Below, one piece after another: positions 25,781 to 33,842 of a stretch of 64,000 nt of DNA; position 1 is the stretch's first letter, and each line of letters begins with the position of its first letter. The notes under the pieces are model-generated. The model made no database searches. It was not told where the DNA came from and saw only the letters and a program-made list of their open reading frames with translations. Made by a program: the position numbers and the translations under genes. The DNA comes from Hyphomicrobiales bacterium (GTDB lineage Bacteria > Pseudomonadota > Alphaproteobacteria > Rhizobiales > Rhizobiaceae): the NCBI GenBank assembly GCA_900472295.1, contig UCIA01000029.1, positions 28,858-92,857 on the forward strand, read 5' to 3'.

Positions 25781-25922
25781 ATTTCGGGGGCCGATCCGAA
25801 AAAACCGTGGCAAGTCGGCATCAGAACGTGTTGAAGACCGCATCGGCCGCCTTCGGCAGAGCGCGATCCGGTTGCGCTCGGCGGGTGTTGATGATTTGTT
25901 GCCGGTCAGCGGAGAATGAGTG

Positions 25923-26267
25923 ATGCGAGAACCTGTCGGTCAAGATGAATATGGGTCGACCAATTCGTTCGATCCGGAGGATCTGCCGAATTTGAACGCG
26001 ATCGGCCCAGCGATTGGCGGCGGCAATGATTTCGAGAAATACGCGGTTGCCGTGATCATCGTCTTCGGCGCGCTGATCATTGGCGGGCTGATGGCCGCTT
26101 CCATGGCGTTCGGTCACCGCAACGGCTTCCTGTTCGCGCTTGGCGGCGCGACTGCGGCCTGGATATCGGGCAATGCGCTGCTGCTCGATCGTCCCCGCAT
26201 CTACGCGGCGTTCGTGGCGATCGCGGCGCTGATGCTGGTTGGATCGACGCTGACGCTCGTCCTCTGA
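25923..26267 (+). CDS. Small membrane protein, function unknown
   Basis: A 114-residue protein. A polar amino end (MREPVGQDEYGSTNSFDPED) precedes a stretch with two or three membrane helices (YAVAVIIVFGALIIGGLMAA, FALGGATAAWISGNALLL, AAFVAIAALMLVGSTLTLVL). An overlapping GTG at 25920 could also serve as start. No family is recognised. It stands between dctD and the oppositely oriented gamma-glutamyltransferase, whose stop lies 2 bases from its own. Confidence 0.6.
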   Translation: MREPVGQDEYGSTNSFDPEDLPNLNAIGPAIGGGNDFEKYAVAVIIVFGALIIGGLMAASMAFGHRNGFLFALGGATAAWISGNALLLDRPRIYAAFVAIAALMLVGSTLTLVL

Positions 26268-26268
26268 T

Positions 26269-28008
26269 CTAGTACCCCAGCGCCTCGCCGGATGCTGCGC
26301 GGCTGTCGATGGCGCCGTTGTAACGGGCGCCGCCGCCCCTCTCTATTTCCGCCAGGCTCTTGCCGCCGACAAGAATGCCGGCCGCCTGGCCCCATGTCTG
26401 CTTGGCGGTATCGAGATGGTAGCCCATGCCGGCCAGCAGTTTTTCCGTATCCGGCGACAGGCCGAACGGTTCGATAGAGATGGTGTCGGGCAGCCATTGA
26501 TGGTGGATGCGCGGCGCGTCGATCGCCTCCTGGATGTTCATGCCGTGGTCGATGACGTTGACGATGGCTTCCAGCGTGATGGTGATGATGCGCGAGCCTC
26601 CGGGGCTGCCGATGACCATGAACGGCTTGCCGTCCTTGGCCACAATGGTCGGGCTCATCGATGACAGCGGCGTCTTCCTCGGCTGGATGGCATTGGCCTC
26701 GCCCTGGACCAGACCATAAAGATTGGGCACGCCGGGCTTCTGGGTGAAATCGTCCATCTCATTGTTGAGCAGGATGCCGGTGCCGTCGGCAACAACGCCG
26801 GCCCCGAACGAACCGTTCAGCGTATAGGTGACCGCGACCGCATTGCCGTCATTGTCGATGATCGAATAGTGCGTCGTCTCCTTAGACTCACCAAAGCCCT
26901 TCGGCATCAGGTCCTGCGAGACGCCGGCGCGGAACGGATCGATCTTGTCCCTGATGTCCTTGGCATAGGCCTTGTCGAGCAGTTTCGAGACCGGATTGTC
27001 GACAAAGTCGGGATCGCCGAGCGCCGAATTGCGATCGACATAGGCGTAACGCATCGCTTCGACCATGACATGCACCGTCTCGGCCGAACCGGCACCGAGA
27101 TAGGACAGTGGGTAACCTTCGAGAACGTTTAGGATTTCGCAGATGATGACGCCGCCGGAGCTTGGCGGCGGCGAAGAGATGATCTCGTAGCCGCGATAGG
27201 TACAGCTCACCGGTTTCAGCTCGCGCACGGCATATTGCTCGAAATCGGCCTTGGCCAGGATGCCGCCCTTGGCGCTACTCGCCTTGACTATGGCATCAGC
27301 GATGGCGCCTTTGTAGAAGGCGTCGGACCCCTTCTCGGAGATCGCCGCAAGCGAGGCGGCGAGGTCCGGCTGCACCAGTCTGTCGCCGATGCCATAAGGT
27401 TTGCCGTCCGGCTTCAGGAAGATGGCAGCGGCCGCCTTGTCCTTGCCGAGGCGCTCGGCATTGTCGGCCAGGATGGCGGCGTCGCCCTGGTTGAAGACGA
27501 AGCCGTCCTTGGCCAGCGCAATCGCCGGCGCCATCAAATCCTGCCTCGAGAGTGTGCCGTATTTCTCGCGCGCCATCTCGAAGCCGGCGACGGAGCCGGG
27601 CACGCCGACGGCGAGATAGCCGTCGAGGCTGGCGCCCTTCACCGGGTTGCCGTCCTTGTCGAGATACATGGTCTTGGTTGCAGCCAGCGGCGCCCGTTCG
27701 CGAAAATCGAGGAAGGTCGAGCTACCGTCCTTGAAGCGGATGGTCATGAAGCCGCCGCCGCCAATATTGCCGGCACTGGGATAGGCGACCGCCAGCGCAT
27801 AGCCGACAGCGACCGCCGCATCGACGGCGTTGCCGCCCTTCTTCAAGACCGCGACGCCGGCCTCCGAGGCCAGATGCTGGGCCGTGACGACCATGCCATG
27901 CTCGCCCTTCACCGGTTGCGGGGAAGCGGCGAAGACGGCGGCGGATGGCGCGAGTGAAATTGCAAGCGAAAGGGTGACGCCAATCAGCGTCCGGCGGGTC
28001 AAGGGCAT
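26269..28008 (-). CDS. ggt: Gamma-glutamyltransferase
   Basis: A 579-residue Ggt with a signal peptide (TRRTLIGVTLSLAISLAPSAAVFA), so periplasmic. It is made as a precursor that cleaves itself before the catalytic Thr in KETTHYSIIDNDGNAVAVTYTLN. GYALAVAYPSAGNIGGGGFM in the large subunit and PLSSMSPTIV and GSPGGSRIITITL in the small subunit are family signatures. It breaks down glutathione and gamma-glutamyl compounds. The TRR may act as a Sec or weak TAT signal. It is monocistronic. Confidence 0.95.
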   Translation of the reverse strand: MPLTRRTLIGVTLSLAISLAPSAAVFAASPQPVKGEHGMVVTAQHLASEAGVAVLKKGGNAVDAAVAVGYALAVAYPSAGNIGGGGFMTIRFKDGSSTFLDFRERAPLAATKTMYLDKDGNPVKGASLDGYLAVGVPGSVAGFEMAREKYGTLSRQDLMAPAIALAKDGFVFNQGDAAILADNAERLGKDKAAAAIFLKPDGKPYGIGDRLVQPDLAASLAAISEKGSDAFYKGAIADAIVKASSAKGGILAKADFEQYAVRELKPVSCTYRGYEIISSPPPSSGGVIICEILNVLEGYPLSYLGAGSAETVHVMVEAMRYAYVDRNSALGDPDFVDNPVSKLLDKAYAKDIRDKIDPFRAGVSQDLMPKGFGESKETTHYSIIDNDGNAVAVTYTLNGSFGAGVVADGTGILLNNEMDDFTQKPGVPNLYGLVQGEANAIQPRKTPLSSMSPTIVAKDGKPFMVIGSPGGSRIITITLEAIVNVIDHGMNIQEAIDAPRIHHQWLPDTISIEPFGLSPDTEKLLAGMGYHLDTAKQTWGQAAGILVGGKSLAEIERGGGARYNGAIDSRAASGEALGY

Positions 28009-28095
28009 GGCGGTGCTCCAGGTGCGGTATGCCTAGAAGAGCTACTTGGAGCGGCCGTGTCCATCATCAATATGCGCGAACACATATTGGTGACT

Positions 28096-28128
28096 GGCTG
28101 ATCTCCCCCCTCGTGGGGGAGATTAGCC
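28096..28128. repeat. Hairpin repeat after rhaI
   Basis: GGCTGATCTCCCCC at 28096-28109 pairs with GGGGGAGATTAGCC at 28115-28128 (one G-T pair). It lies 5 bases beyond the rhaI stop and has no T-run. It is likely a REP-type stem that could protect or end the rhaDI transcript. Confidence 0.65.
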
Positions 28129-28132
28129 AATC

Positions 28133-29425
28133 TCACACAATCCCGCCTGAGCCACCCGCAACCGCGGGCCGTTCCGCCGCGACCTTAGCGCGATATCCCG
28201 CCGCGCGATATGCCACCACCGGATCGATGGCGCCGCCGGTCTTCAACCTTGCCATTGCCAGGATCGGCTCGACATCGGTGCGGTAGGCCGCCTTCAGCGT
28301 CTGCGTCGCCATCAGCGCGTCATTGCCGTCCTGAAAGCCTTCGAGCGCCTTGCGGTCGACCAGCAGCGCCTGGGCGTAGGCGCGCTGCACCTCGACCGCC
28401 GACAGCATCAGGCTTTCGATCGGGTCGGTGACATTGTGGCTCTGGTCGAGCATATGGGCGGGATCGAAACCTTCGGCGCCGGACAGTTCGGCATTGACCA
28501 GCTCGTTGAAGACGAGGAACAGCCGGTAGGGATCGATCGAGCCGGCATCGAGATCATCATCGCCATATTTCGAATCGTTGAAATGGAAGCCGCCGAGTTT
28601 CTTGAACTGGATCAGCCGCGACACGATCATCTCGATGTTGACGTTGGGCGCGTGGTGGCCGAGGTCGACCAGGCAGAACGCCTTGTCGCCAAGCTCTTTG
28701 GCGATGAGATAATTGGTGCCCCAGTCCTGCACGACCGTGGAATAGAAGGCCGGCTCGTACATCTTGTGCTCGCTGAACAGTTTCCAGTCAGCGGGCAGCC
28801 CGGCATAGATCTCCTTCATGGCATCGAGATAGCGCTCGAAGGCCTTGGCGAAATTGACCTGGCCGGGGAAATTCGAGCCGTCGCCGATCCACACCGTCAG
28901 CGCCTTGGAACCAAGCGTCTTGCCGATCTCGATGCATTCGAGATTGTGCTCGACCGCCTGCCGGCGGGTGCCGGCATCGGCATGCGAGAGCGAGCCGAAT
29001 TTGTAGGACAGCTTCTGATCCCTGGCATCCGAGAAGGTGTTGGAGTTCATGGCGTCGAAGCCGAGGCCGAAGCGCGAGGCCGCCTGCTTCAGCCGGTTCG
29101 GATCGGCCTTGTCCCATGGAATGTGCAGCGAGACGGTCGGCGTCGCCTGCGTCAGTTGGCTGATGACGGCGCAGTCCTCGATCTTGTCGAAGATATCGCG
29201 CGGCTCGCCGGCGCCGGGAAAACGGGCGAAGCGCGTGCCGCCGGTGCCGACGCCCCAGGAGGGAATGGCGACCGCGAATTTTTCGACCTTGGCGCGGATG
29301 GCGTCGATGGCGATGCCGCGACGGTCGAGGCGCTCGCCGAGAGACTGGTAATCGCGTTCGAGGTCGGCTTTGCGGGCGGCGTTGTGGCTGGCAACGAGGT
29401 CGGCGGAGATGATGGTTTCGGACAA
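28133..29425 (-). CDS. rhaI: L-rhamnose isomerase (rhizobial RhaI type)
   Basis: A 430-residue TIM-barrel sugar isomerase of the L-rhamnose isomerase/'catabolic' subgroup, as in Rhizobium leguminosarum RhaI and the Pseudomonas stutzeri enzyme. It converts L-rhamnose to L-rhamnulose with a divalent metal. Visible active-site segments include IPSWGVGTGGTRFARFPG, SLHIPWDKAD, LTVWIGDGSNFPGQ, EHKMYEPAFYSTVVQDWG, CLVDLGHHAPNVNIE and GGFHFNDSKYGDDDLDAG. It is downstream of rhaD in the same direction, separated by a palindromic repeat. Confidence 0.94.
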   Translation of the reverse strand: MSETIISADLVASHNAARKADLERDYQSLGERLDRRGIAIDAIRAKVEKFAVAIPSWGVGTGGTRFARFPGAGEPRDIFDKIEDCAVISQLTQATPTVSLHIPWDKADPNRLKQAASRFGLGFDAMNSNTFSDARDQKLSYKFGSLSHADAGTRRQAVEHNLECIEIGKTLGSKALTVWIGDGSNFPGQVNFAKAFERYLDAMKEIYAGLPADWKLFSEHKMYEPAFYSTVVQDWGTNYLIAKELGDKAFCLVDLGHHAPNVNIEMIVSRLIQFKKLGGFHFNDSKYGDDDLDAGSIDPYRLFLVFNELVNAELSGAEGFDPAHMLDQSHNVTDPIESLMLSAVEVQRAYAQALLVDRKALEGFQDGNDALMATQTLKAAYRTDVEPILAMARLKTGGAIDPVVAYRAAGYRAKVAAERPAVAGGSGGIV

Positions 29426-29458
29426 ACTGCTATTCCTCCCAAATGCGTTCCGTCAGCG

Positions 29459-29516
29459 CTGCCCCTCATCCGGCCCTCCGGGCCACCTTCTCCCCGTATA
29501 GTGACGGGGAGAAGGG
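29459..29516. repeat. Palindromic repeat between rhaD and rhaI
   Basis: GCTGCCCCTCATCCGGCCCTCCGGGCC is followed by CCTTCTCCCCGTATAGTGACGGGGAGAAGG, the same module as at 12.2 kb. It forms two hairpins inside the rhaD-rhaI operon gap and could set their relative mRNA levels. Confidence 0.75.
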
Positions 29517-29533
29517 AAGCGCTTCGACTTAAC

Positions 29534-31636
29534 TCAGCGCGTAAAGCTCTGCGCGTTGCCTGCGTCGACGTTGATGATGTTGCCGGTGGATTTGGCCGAC
29601 ATGTCGGAGGCCAGGAAATAGATCGCTTCGGCGATATCTTCCGGGAAAACCGAACGCTTCAGCATCGAGCGCGAGCGGTAGTGTTCCTCGAGATCGTCGG
29701 TCGACATCTTGTAGGCGGCGGCGCGCTGTTCCTTCCACTCGCCGGTCCAGATTTTCGAACCGCGCAGCACCGCATCCGGATTGACGACATTGACCCTGAT
29801 CTGCGCTTCCGCGCCTTCCAGCGCCAGGCAGCGGGCGAGATGGATTTCGGCGGCCTTGGCGGTGCAATAGGCGGCGGCGTTGGGCGATGCGGCAAGGCCG
29901 TTCTTGGAGGCGACGAAGACGACATTTCCGCCGATCTTCTGGGCGCGGAACAGGCGGAAGGCTTCCCGCGAGACCAGGAAATAGCCGGTCGACAAGATGC
30001 CCATGTTCTTGTTCCAAAGCGCCAGCGTCGTCTCCTCGATCGGCGCCGAGGAGGCGAGCCCGGCATTCGACACCAGTATGTCGATGCCACCGAACTCGAC
30101 CGCCGTCTCGGCAAAGCCGGAGACGACCTGTTCTTCCGATGTGACGTTGATCAGCACCGGGCGAACGAAGTCCTTGCCATAGGCCTTGGCCAGTTCGTCA
30201 TTGGCGCCGGCAAGGGCTGTCTCGTCGATATCGGCCAGCACTACACAGGCGCCTTCGCGCAGCAGGCGGTTGGCGGTGGCGCGGCCGATGCCGCCGGCGC
30301 CGCCGGTGACCAGCGCGATCTGGCCGGCCAGCGATTTCGGCTTCGGCATGCGCTGCAATTTCAAATCCTCGAGCAGCCAGTATTCGATGTCGAAGGCTTC
30401 CTGCGCCGGCAGGCCGACATAGGACGAGACGGTCGAGGCGCCGCGCATGACGTTGATGGCGTTGACGTAGAATTCGCCCGAGATGCGCGCCGTCGCCTTG
30501 TCGCCGGCGAAGGTGAACATGCCGACGCCAGGCATCAGATAGACCACGGCATTGGGATCGCGGATGGCGGGCGAGTCCGGATGTTTGCAACTGTCGAAAT
30601 AGGCCTGGTAGCCGACGCGATACTCGGCGATGTCGTCGGCGAGCCGCGCGATGACCGCGTCGACATCGGGCTTGGCCGGATCGAACTCGATCACCAGCGG
30701 GCGGATTTTGGTGCGCAGGAAATGGTCCGGGCATGAGGTGCCGAGGGCTGCCAGCGGGCGCAGATTCCTGGAATTGACGAATTCGAGCACAGCGGCGGAA
30801 TCGTCGAAATGGCCGAGCTTGTGGCTCTTCTCCGAGATCAGGCCGCGAATTCTTGGCATCAGTTTTGCTGCGATGGCGCGGCGCTCAGTTGCGTCGAGCG
30901 ATTTGACGACTTCACCACCAAAGATGGGCAGTCCTTCGGAGCGGCGCTCCAACCATTCGATCGCCTGGTTGATGACCGAGATCGTCGTCTCGTAGCATTC
31001 CTTGGGCGTGTCGCCCCAGGTGAACAGGCCGTGGCTTTCCAGGATGACGCCCTTGGCTTCCGGGTGTTCGACGCAGAATTTCTCCAGCCACAGGCCGAGT
31101 TCGAAGCCCGGCCGCTTCCACGGCAGCCAGCCGATGGCGTCGCCGAAGATTTCTTTCGTCAGCGCTTTGGAATCCTTGGCGGCAGCGATGGCGATGATGG
31201 CGTCAGGATGCATGTGGTCGACGAAAGGCTTCGGCACATAGGCATGCAGCGGCGTGTCGATCGAGGCCGCGCGTGGGTTCAGATTGAACGTGCAGTGGGG
31301 GAGATAGCCCACCATCTCGTCCTCATGCGCAACGCCGCGGTAAAGGCCTTTCAGCGCTTGCAACTTGTCCATGTAAAGCGTGGCGAAACCGTCCAGCTTG
31401 ATCGAGGCACTGTCGCCGCCCGAGCCCTTGACCCAGAGCACTTCGACATCGGCGCCGGTGAGCGGGTCCTTCTGCCGGATCTTGGACGAAGTGTTGCCGC
31501 CGCCATAGTTGGTGACGCGCTTGTCGGAGCCGAGCGTGTTCGAGCGATAGACCAGAAGCTCAGGCCCGCTCAGCCCGTTGGCCTTGGCGTCGTCCCACAG
31601 ATTGGCAAGGCGCGAGCCGGAGCGCTTGTCGAGCAT
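29534..31636 (-). CDS. rhaD: Bifunctional rhamnulose-1-phosphate aldolase/lactaldehyde dehydrogenase (RhaD fusion)
   Basis: A 700-residue fusion. Residues about 1-400 are a class II aldolase/adducin domain with THGLFTWGDT-like metal-binding context (ESHGLFTWGDT) and HMHPDAIIAIAA. Residues about 430-700 are an SDR domain with VTGGAGGIGRATA, VSNAGLA and the catalytic AYCTAKAA. The aldolase splits rhamnulose-1-phosphate to DHAP and L-lactaldehyde; the SDR oxidises the lactaldehyde. This two-domain form is the normal RhaD of rhizobia, Bacillus and actinobacteria. A strong GGGAGGATAATC precedes the ATG at 31636. It is divergent from rhaR. Confidence 0.94.
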   Translation of the reverse strand: MLDKRSGSRLANLWDDAKANGLSGPELLVYRSNTLGSDKRVTNYGGGNTSSKIRQKDPLTGADVEVLWVKGSGGDSASIKLDGFATLYMDKLQALKGLYRGVAHEDEMVGYLPHCTFNLNPRAASIDTPLHAYVPKPFVDHMHPDAIIAIAAAKDSKALTKEIFGDAIGWLPWKRPGFELGLWLEKFCVEHPEAKGVILESHGLFTWGDTPKECYETTISVINQAIEWLERRSEGLPIFGGEVVKSLDATERRAIAAKLMPRIRGLISEKSHKLGHFDDSAAVLEFVNSRNLRPLAALGTSCPDHFLRTKIRPLVIEFDPAKPDVDAVIARLADDIAEYRVGYQAYFDSCKHPDSPAIRDPNAVVYLMPGVGMFTFAGDKATARISGEFYVNAINVMRGASTVSSYVGLPAQEAFDIEYWLLEDLKLQRMPKPKSLAGQIALVTGGAGGIGRATANRLLREGACVVLADIDETALAGANDELAKAYGKDFVRPVLINVTSEEQVVSGFAETAVEFGGIDILVSNAGLASSAPIEETTLALWNKNMGILSTGYFLVSREAFRLFRAQKIGGNVVFVASKNGLAASPNAAAYCTAKAAEIHLARCLALEGAEAQIRVNVVNPDAVLRGSKIWTGEWKEQRAAAYKMSTDDLEEHYRSRSMLKRSVFPEDIAEAIYFLASDMSAKSTGNIINVDAGNAQSFTR

Positions 31637-31708
31637 GATTATCCTCCCTGGGACGCAAAAAACCGCGGTCCATTTTGCCGGAAATGTCTACGCAAGCAGA
31701 TCGCTTGT

Positions 31709-31778
31709 CAATCACAAACGATCAAGATCGATCATATTGCACTGCACAATGAAATTATATGATTGGAAATGATTGACA
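31709..31778. promoter_or_regulatory. rhaD/rhaR divergent control region
   Basis: The 184-base gap is AT-rich. ATGATTG occurs at 31759-31765 and again at 31769-31775, one helical turn apart. The related inverted half CAATCA starts at 31709, and GATCGATCAT lies between. TTGACA at 31773-31778 may be the rhaR -35 element. The pattern suits a DeoR-family repressor binding on one DNA face; RhaR as the binder is inferred. Confidence 0.4.
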
Positions 31779-31820
31779 CTGCTTGTTTTCTAGTGCCTCA
31801 TGACCGTGCAGGGAGGAACC

Positions 31821-32624
31821 ATGCACGAAAAAGAGCGCCACAGGATCATTCTGTCCGCCGTCCAGGAAAAGCCTGTGGTGACGGTGCAGGAGATGGTCGA
31901 CCTGACGGACTCCTCCGAGGCGACGATCCGGCGCGATATAGCGGCACTGCACGTGCAAAAGCGCCTGCGCCGGGTGCGCGGCGGCGCCGAGGCGATCTCG
32001 CCACCGCAGTTCATCGGTCTCGCCGGCCGGCCCTTTTCCGTCAACGAAACGCTCAATGCCTCGCAGAAGCGCGCGATTGCGCGCGAAGCGGTCGAGTTGT
32101 GCAAGGACGGCGAGCCGATCATCATCAATGGCGGCACCACCACCTTCCAGATGGTGCATTTCCTGACCGGCCGCCGCATGCCGATCTTCACCAATTCGTT
32201 CCCGATCGCCGAGCATCTGCTGAAGCACTCGAAGAACACGGTGATGCTGTCGGGCGGCACCATCTACCGCGAGCAGAACATCATCCTGTCGCCCTTCGAC
32301 AATGACGTGACGCGCAATTTCTATGCGCGCCGCATGTTCATGGGTGCGCAGGGGCTCGGCCCGCTCGGCCTGATGGAAGGCGATCCGCTGCTGATCCAGG
32401 CGGAGCAGAAACTGATCGACCAGGCCGACGAACTGGTGGTGCTGGTCGATTCCTCGAAATTCCGCCAGCGCTCCAGCCTGATCCTGTGCGGGCTCAAGCG
32501 TATCGCCACCGTCATCACCGATGACGGCATCGAGGATCGCGAAGCCAACATGCTGGAAACCGCGGGGGTGACGCTGATCGTCGCCCGCAAATCGGCAAAG
32601 GAAGAATCTTCACTGCAGGCCTGA
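31821..32624 (+). CDS. rhaR: DeoR-family transcriptional regulator of rhamnose genes
   Basis: A 267-residue DeoR/GlpR-type regulator. The amino-terminal winged helix reads MHEKERHRIILSAVQEKPVV then VDLTDSSEATIRRDIAAL. The sugar-phosphate isomerase-like sensor domain has IIINGGTTTFQMVHFL, TNSFPIAEHL and VLVDSSKFRQRSSLILCGL. The ATG at 31821 is chosen because GGGAGG stands 5 bases before it. It is first in the rhaRSTPQUK run, as in R. leguminosarum, where RhaR represses rhamnose catabolism. Confidence 0.93.
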   Translation: MHEKERHRIILSAVQEKPVVTVQEMVDLTDSSEATIRRDIAALHVQKRLRRVRGGAEAISPPQFIGLAGRPFSVNETLNASQKRAIAREAVELCKDGEPIIINGGTTTFQMVHFLTGRRMPIFTNSFPIAEHLLKHSKNTVMLSGGTIYREQNIILSPFDNDVTRNFYARRMFMGAQGLGPLGLMEGDPLLIQAEQKLIDQADELVVLVDSSKFRQRSSLILCGLKRIATVITDDGIEDREANMLETAGVTLIVARKSAKEESSLQA

Positions 32625-32672
32625 GACCAGCCGCAGCGACGATGGAATGCAACGCTCAAGGGAGGAAATACG

Positions 32673-33668
32673 ATGAGCTTTTTGAAGAAATTGATGGTGA
32701 CGGCCGCATTCTCGGCCGCCATGTTCGTGAACGCCGCCTATGCCGAAAACGTCAAGATCGCGCTGGTGGTGAAGTCGCTCGGCAACGGCTTCTTCGACGC
32801 CGCCAACAAGGGCGCTGAAGAGGCGGCCAAGGAACTCGGCGGTGTCGACATCATCTACACCGGCCCGACCAAGGCGACCGCCGAAGCGCAGATCGAAGTG
32901 GTCAACTCGCTGATCGCGCAGAAGGTCAGCGCCATCGCCATTTCGGCCAATGACGCCGATGCGCTGGTGCCGGTGCTGAAGAAGGCGATGGAGCGCGGCA
33001 TCACCGTCATCTCGTGGGATTCGGGCGTTGCCAAGGAAGGCCGGCAGCTTCACCTCAACCCGTCCGACACCGGCCTGATCGGCGAGACCATCATCAAGCT
33101 TGCCGCCGACTATCTGCCGGAAGGCGGCGAAGTTGCCATCCTGTCGGCTTCGTCCACGGCGACCAACCAGAACGCCTGGATCGACGCGGCCAAGAAAGTC
33201 CTGCCGGAGAAATTCCCCAAGATCAAACTCGTCGCCACCGTCTATGGCGATGACGATTCGGCCAAGAGCACCGACGAAGCCAAGGGCCTGCTGAAATCCT
33301 ATCCGAACCTCAAGGCGATCATCGCGCCGACCACCGTCGGCGTCGTCGCCGCCGCCCAGGTCGTCACCGATGCGAATTTGATCGGCAAGGTCAATGTCAC
33401 GGGTCTGGCGCTGCCGTCCGAGTTCAAGAAGTTCATCGACAACGGCTCCAGCCAGGCGGTTGCCCTGTGGAACCCGATCGACCTCGGCTACTCCGCCGTC
33501 TACCTCGCCCATGATCTGGCGGTGAAGAAGGAAGAAGCCAAGCCCGGCGCCACGCTGTCGATCGGCCGTGTCGGCAAGGTGACGCTCGACGACTCGAACT
33601 CGGCTGCGATGGCTCCGCCTTTCCAGTTCGACAAGACCAACATCGAAAAGTTCTCCAAGATCTATTGA
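32673..33668 (+). CDS. rhaS: Rhamnose ABC transporter, substrate-binding protein
   Basis: A 331-residue periplasmic binding protein of the ribose/autoinducer-2-binding family. The signal peptide ends at NAAYAE. The mature start is NVKIALVVKSLGNGFFDAANKGAEEAA, with later VISWDSGVAKEGRQLHLNPSD and GLALPSEFKKFIDNGSSQAVALWNP. In R. leguminosarum RhaS is the rhamnose-binding component. It lies 48 bases after rhaR, with GGGAGG before the ATG, and a large palindromic repeat separates it from rhaT. Confidence 0.94.
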   Translation: MSFLKKLMVTAAFSAAMFVNAAYAENVKIALVVKSLGNGFFDAANKGAEEAAKELGGVDIIYTGPTKATAEAQIEVVNSLIAQKVSAIAISANDADALVPVLKKAMERGITVISWDSGVAKEGRQLHLNPSDTGLIGETIIKLAADYLPEGGEVAILSASSTATNQNAWIDAAKKVLPEKFPKIKLVATVYGDDDSAKSTDEAKGLLKSYPNLKAIIAPTTVGVVAAAQVVTDANLIGKVNVTGLALPSEFKKFIDNGSSQAVALWNPIDLGYSAVYLAHDLAVKKEEAKPGATLSIGRVGKVTLDDSNSAAMAPPFQFDKTNIEKFSKIY

Positions 33669-33680
33669 TCTGGAGCGCCA

Positions 33681-33842
33681 GTACCCTCCCCCTTGTGGGG
33701 AGGGTCGGCGAGGCCGTGTTGCGAAGCAAAACCGGCGAGACGGGGTGGGGGTGGCGACATCTCCATGTGCCAGGACCTTGATATGCTAGTTGACCCCCAC
33801 CCCGCCCACGATGTTCGCGACCCTCCCCACAAGGGGGAGGGT
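33681..33842. repeat. Nested inverted repeat between rhaS and rhaT, entering the rhaT frame
   Basis: The outer arms ACCCTCCCCCTTGTGGGGAG (33681-33700) and its mirror near 33823-33842 enclose a second pair, ACGGGGTGGGGGT and ACCCCCACCCCGCC. The right half overlaps the first codons of rhaT when the ATG at 33783 is used. The fold could protect rhaS mRNA and lower rhaT translation. Confidence 0.8.

Noticed and set aside
28436..30736. A 766-residue plus-strand open frame across rhaI and rhaD
   Set aside because: It spans two clear genes and their gap on the other strand and has no recognisable motif; it is a GC-driven shadow.
31773..31801. A full sigma-70 promoter for rhaR
   Set aside because: TTGACA is good, but no convincing -10 element lies at 16-18 bases; it is recorded only as a possible -35 within the control region.
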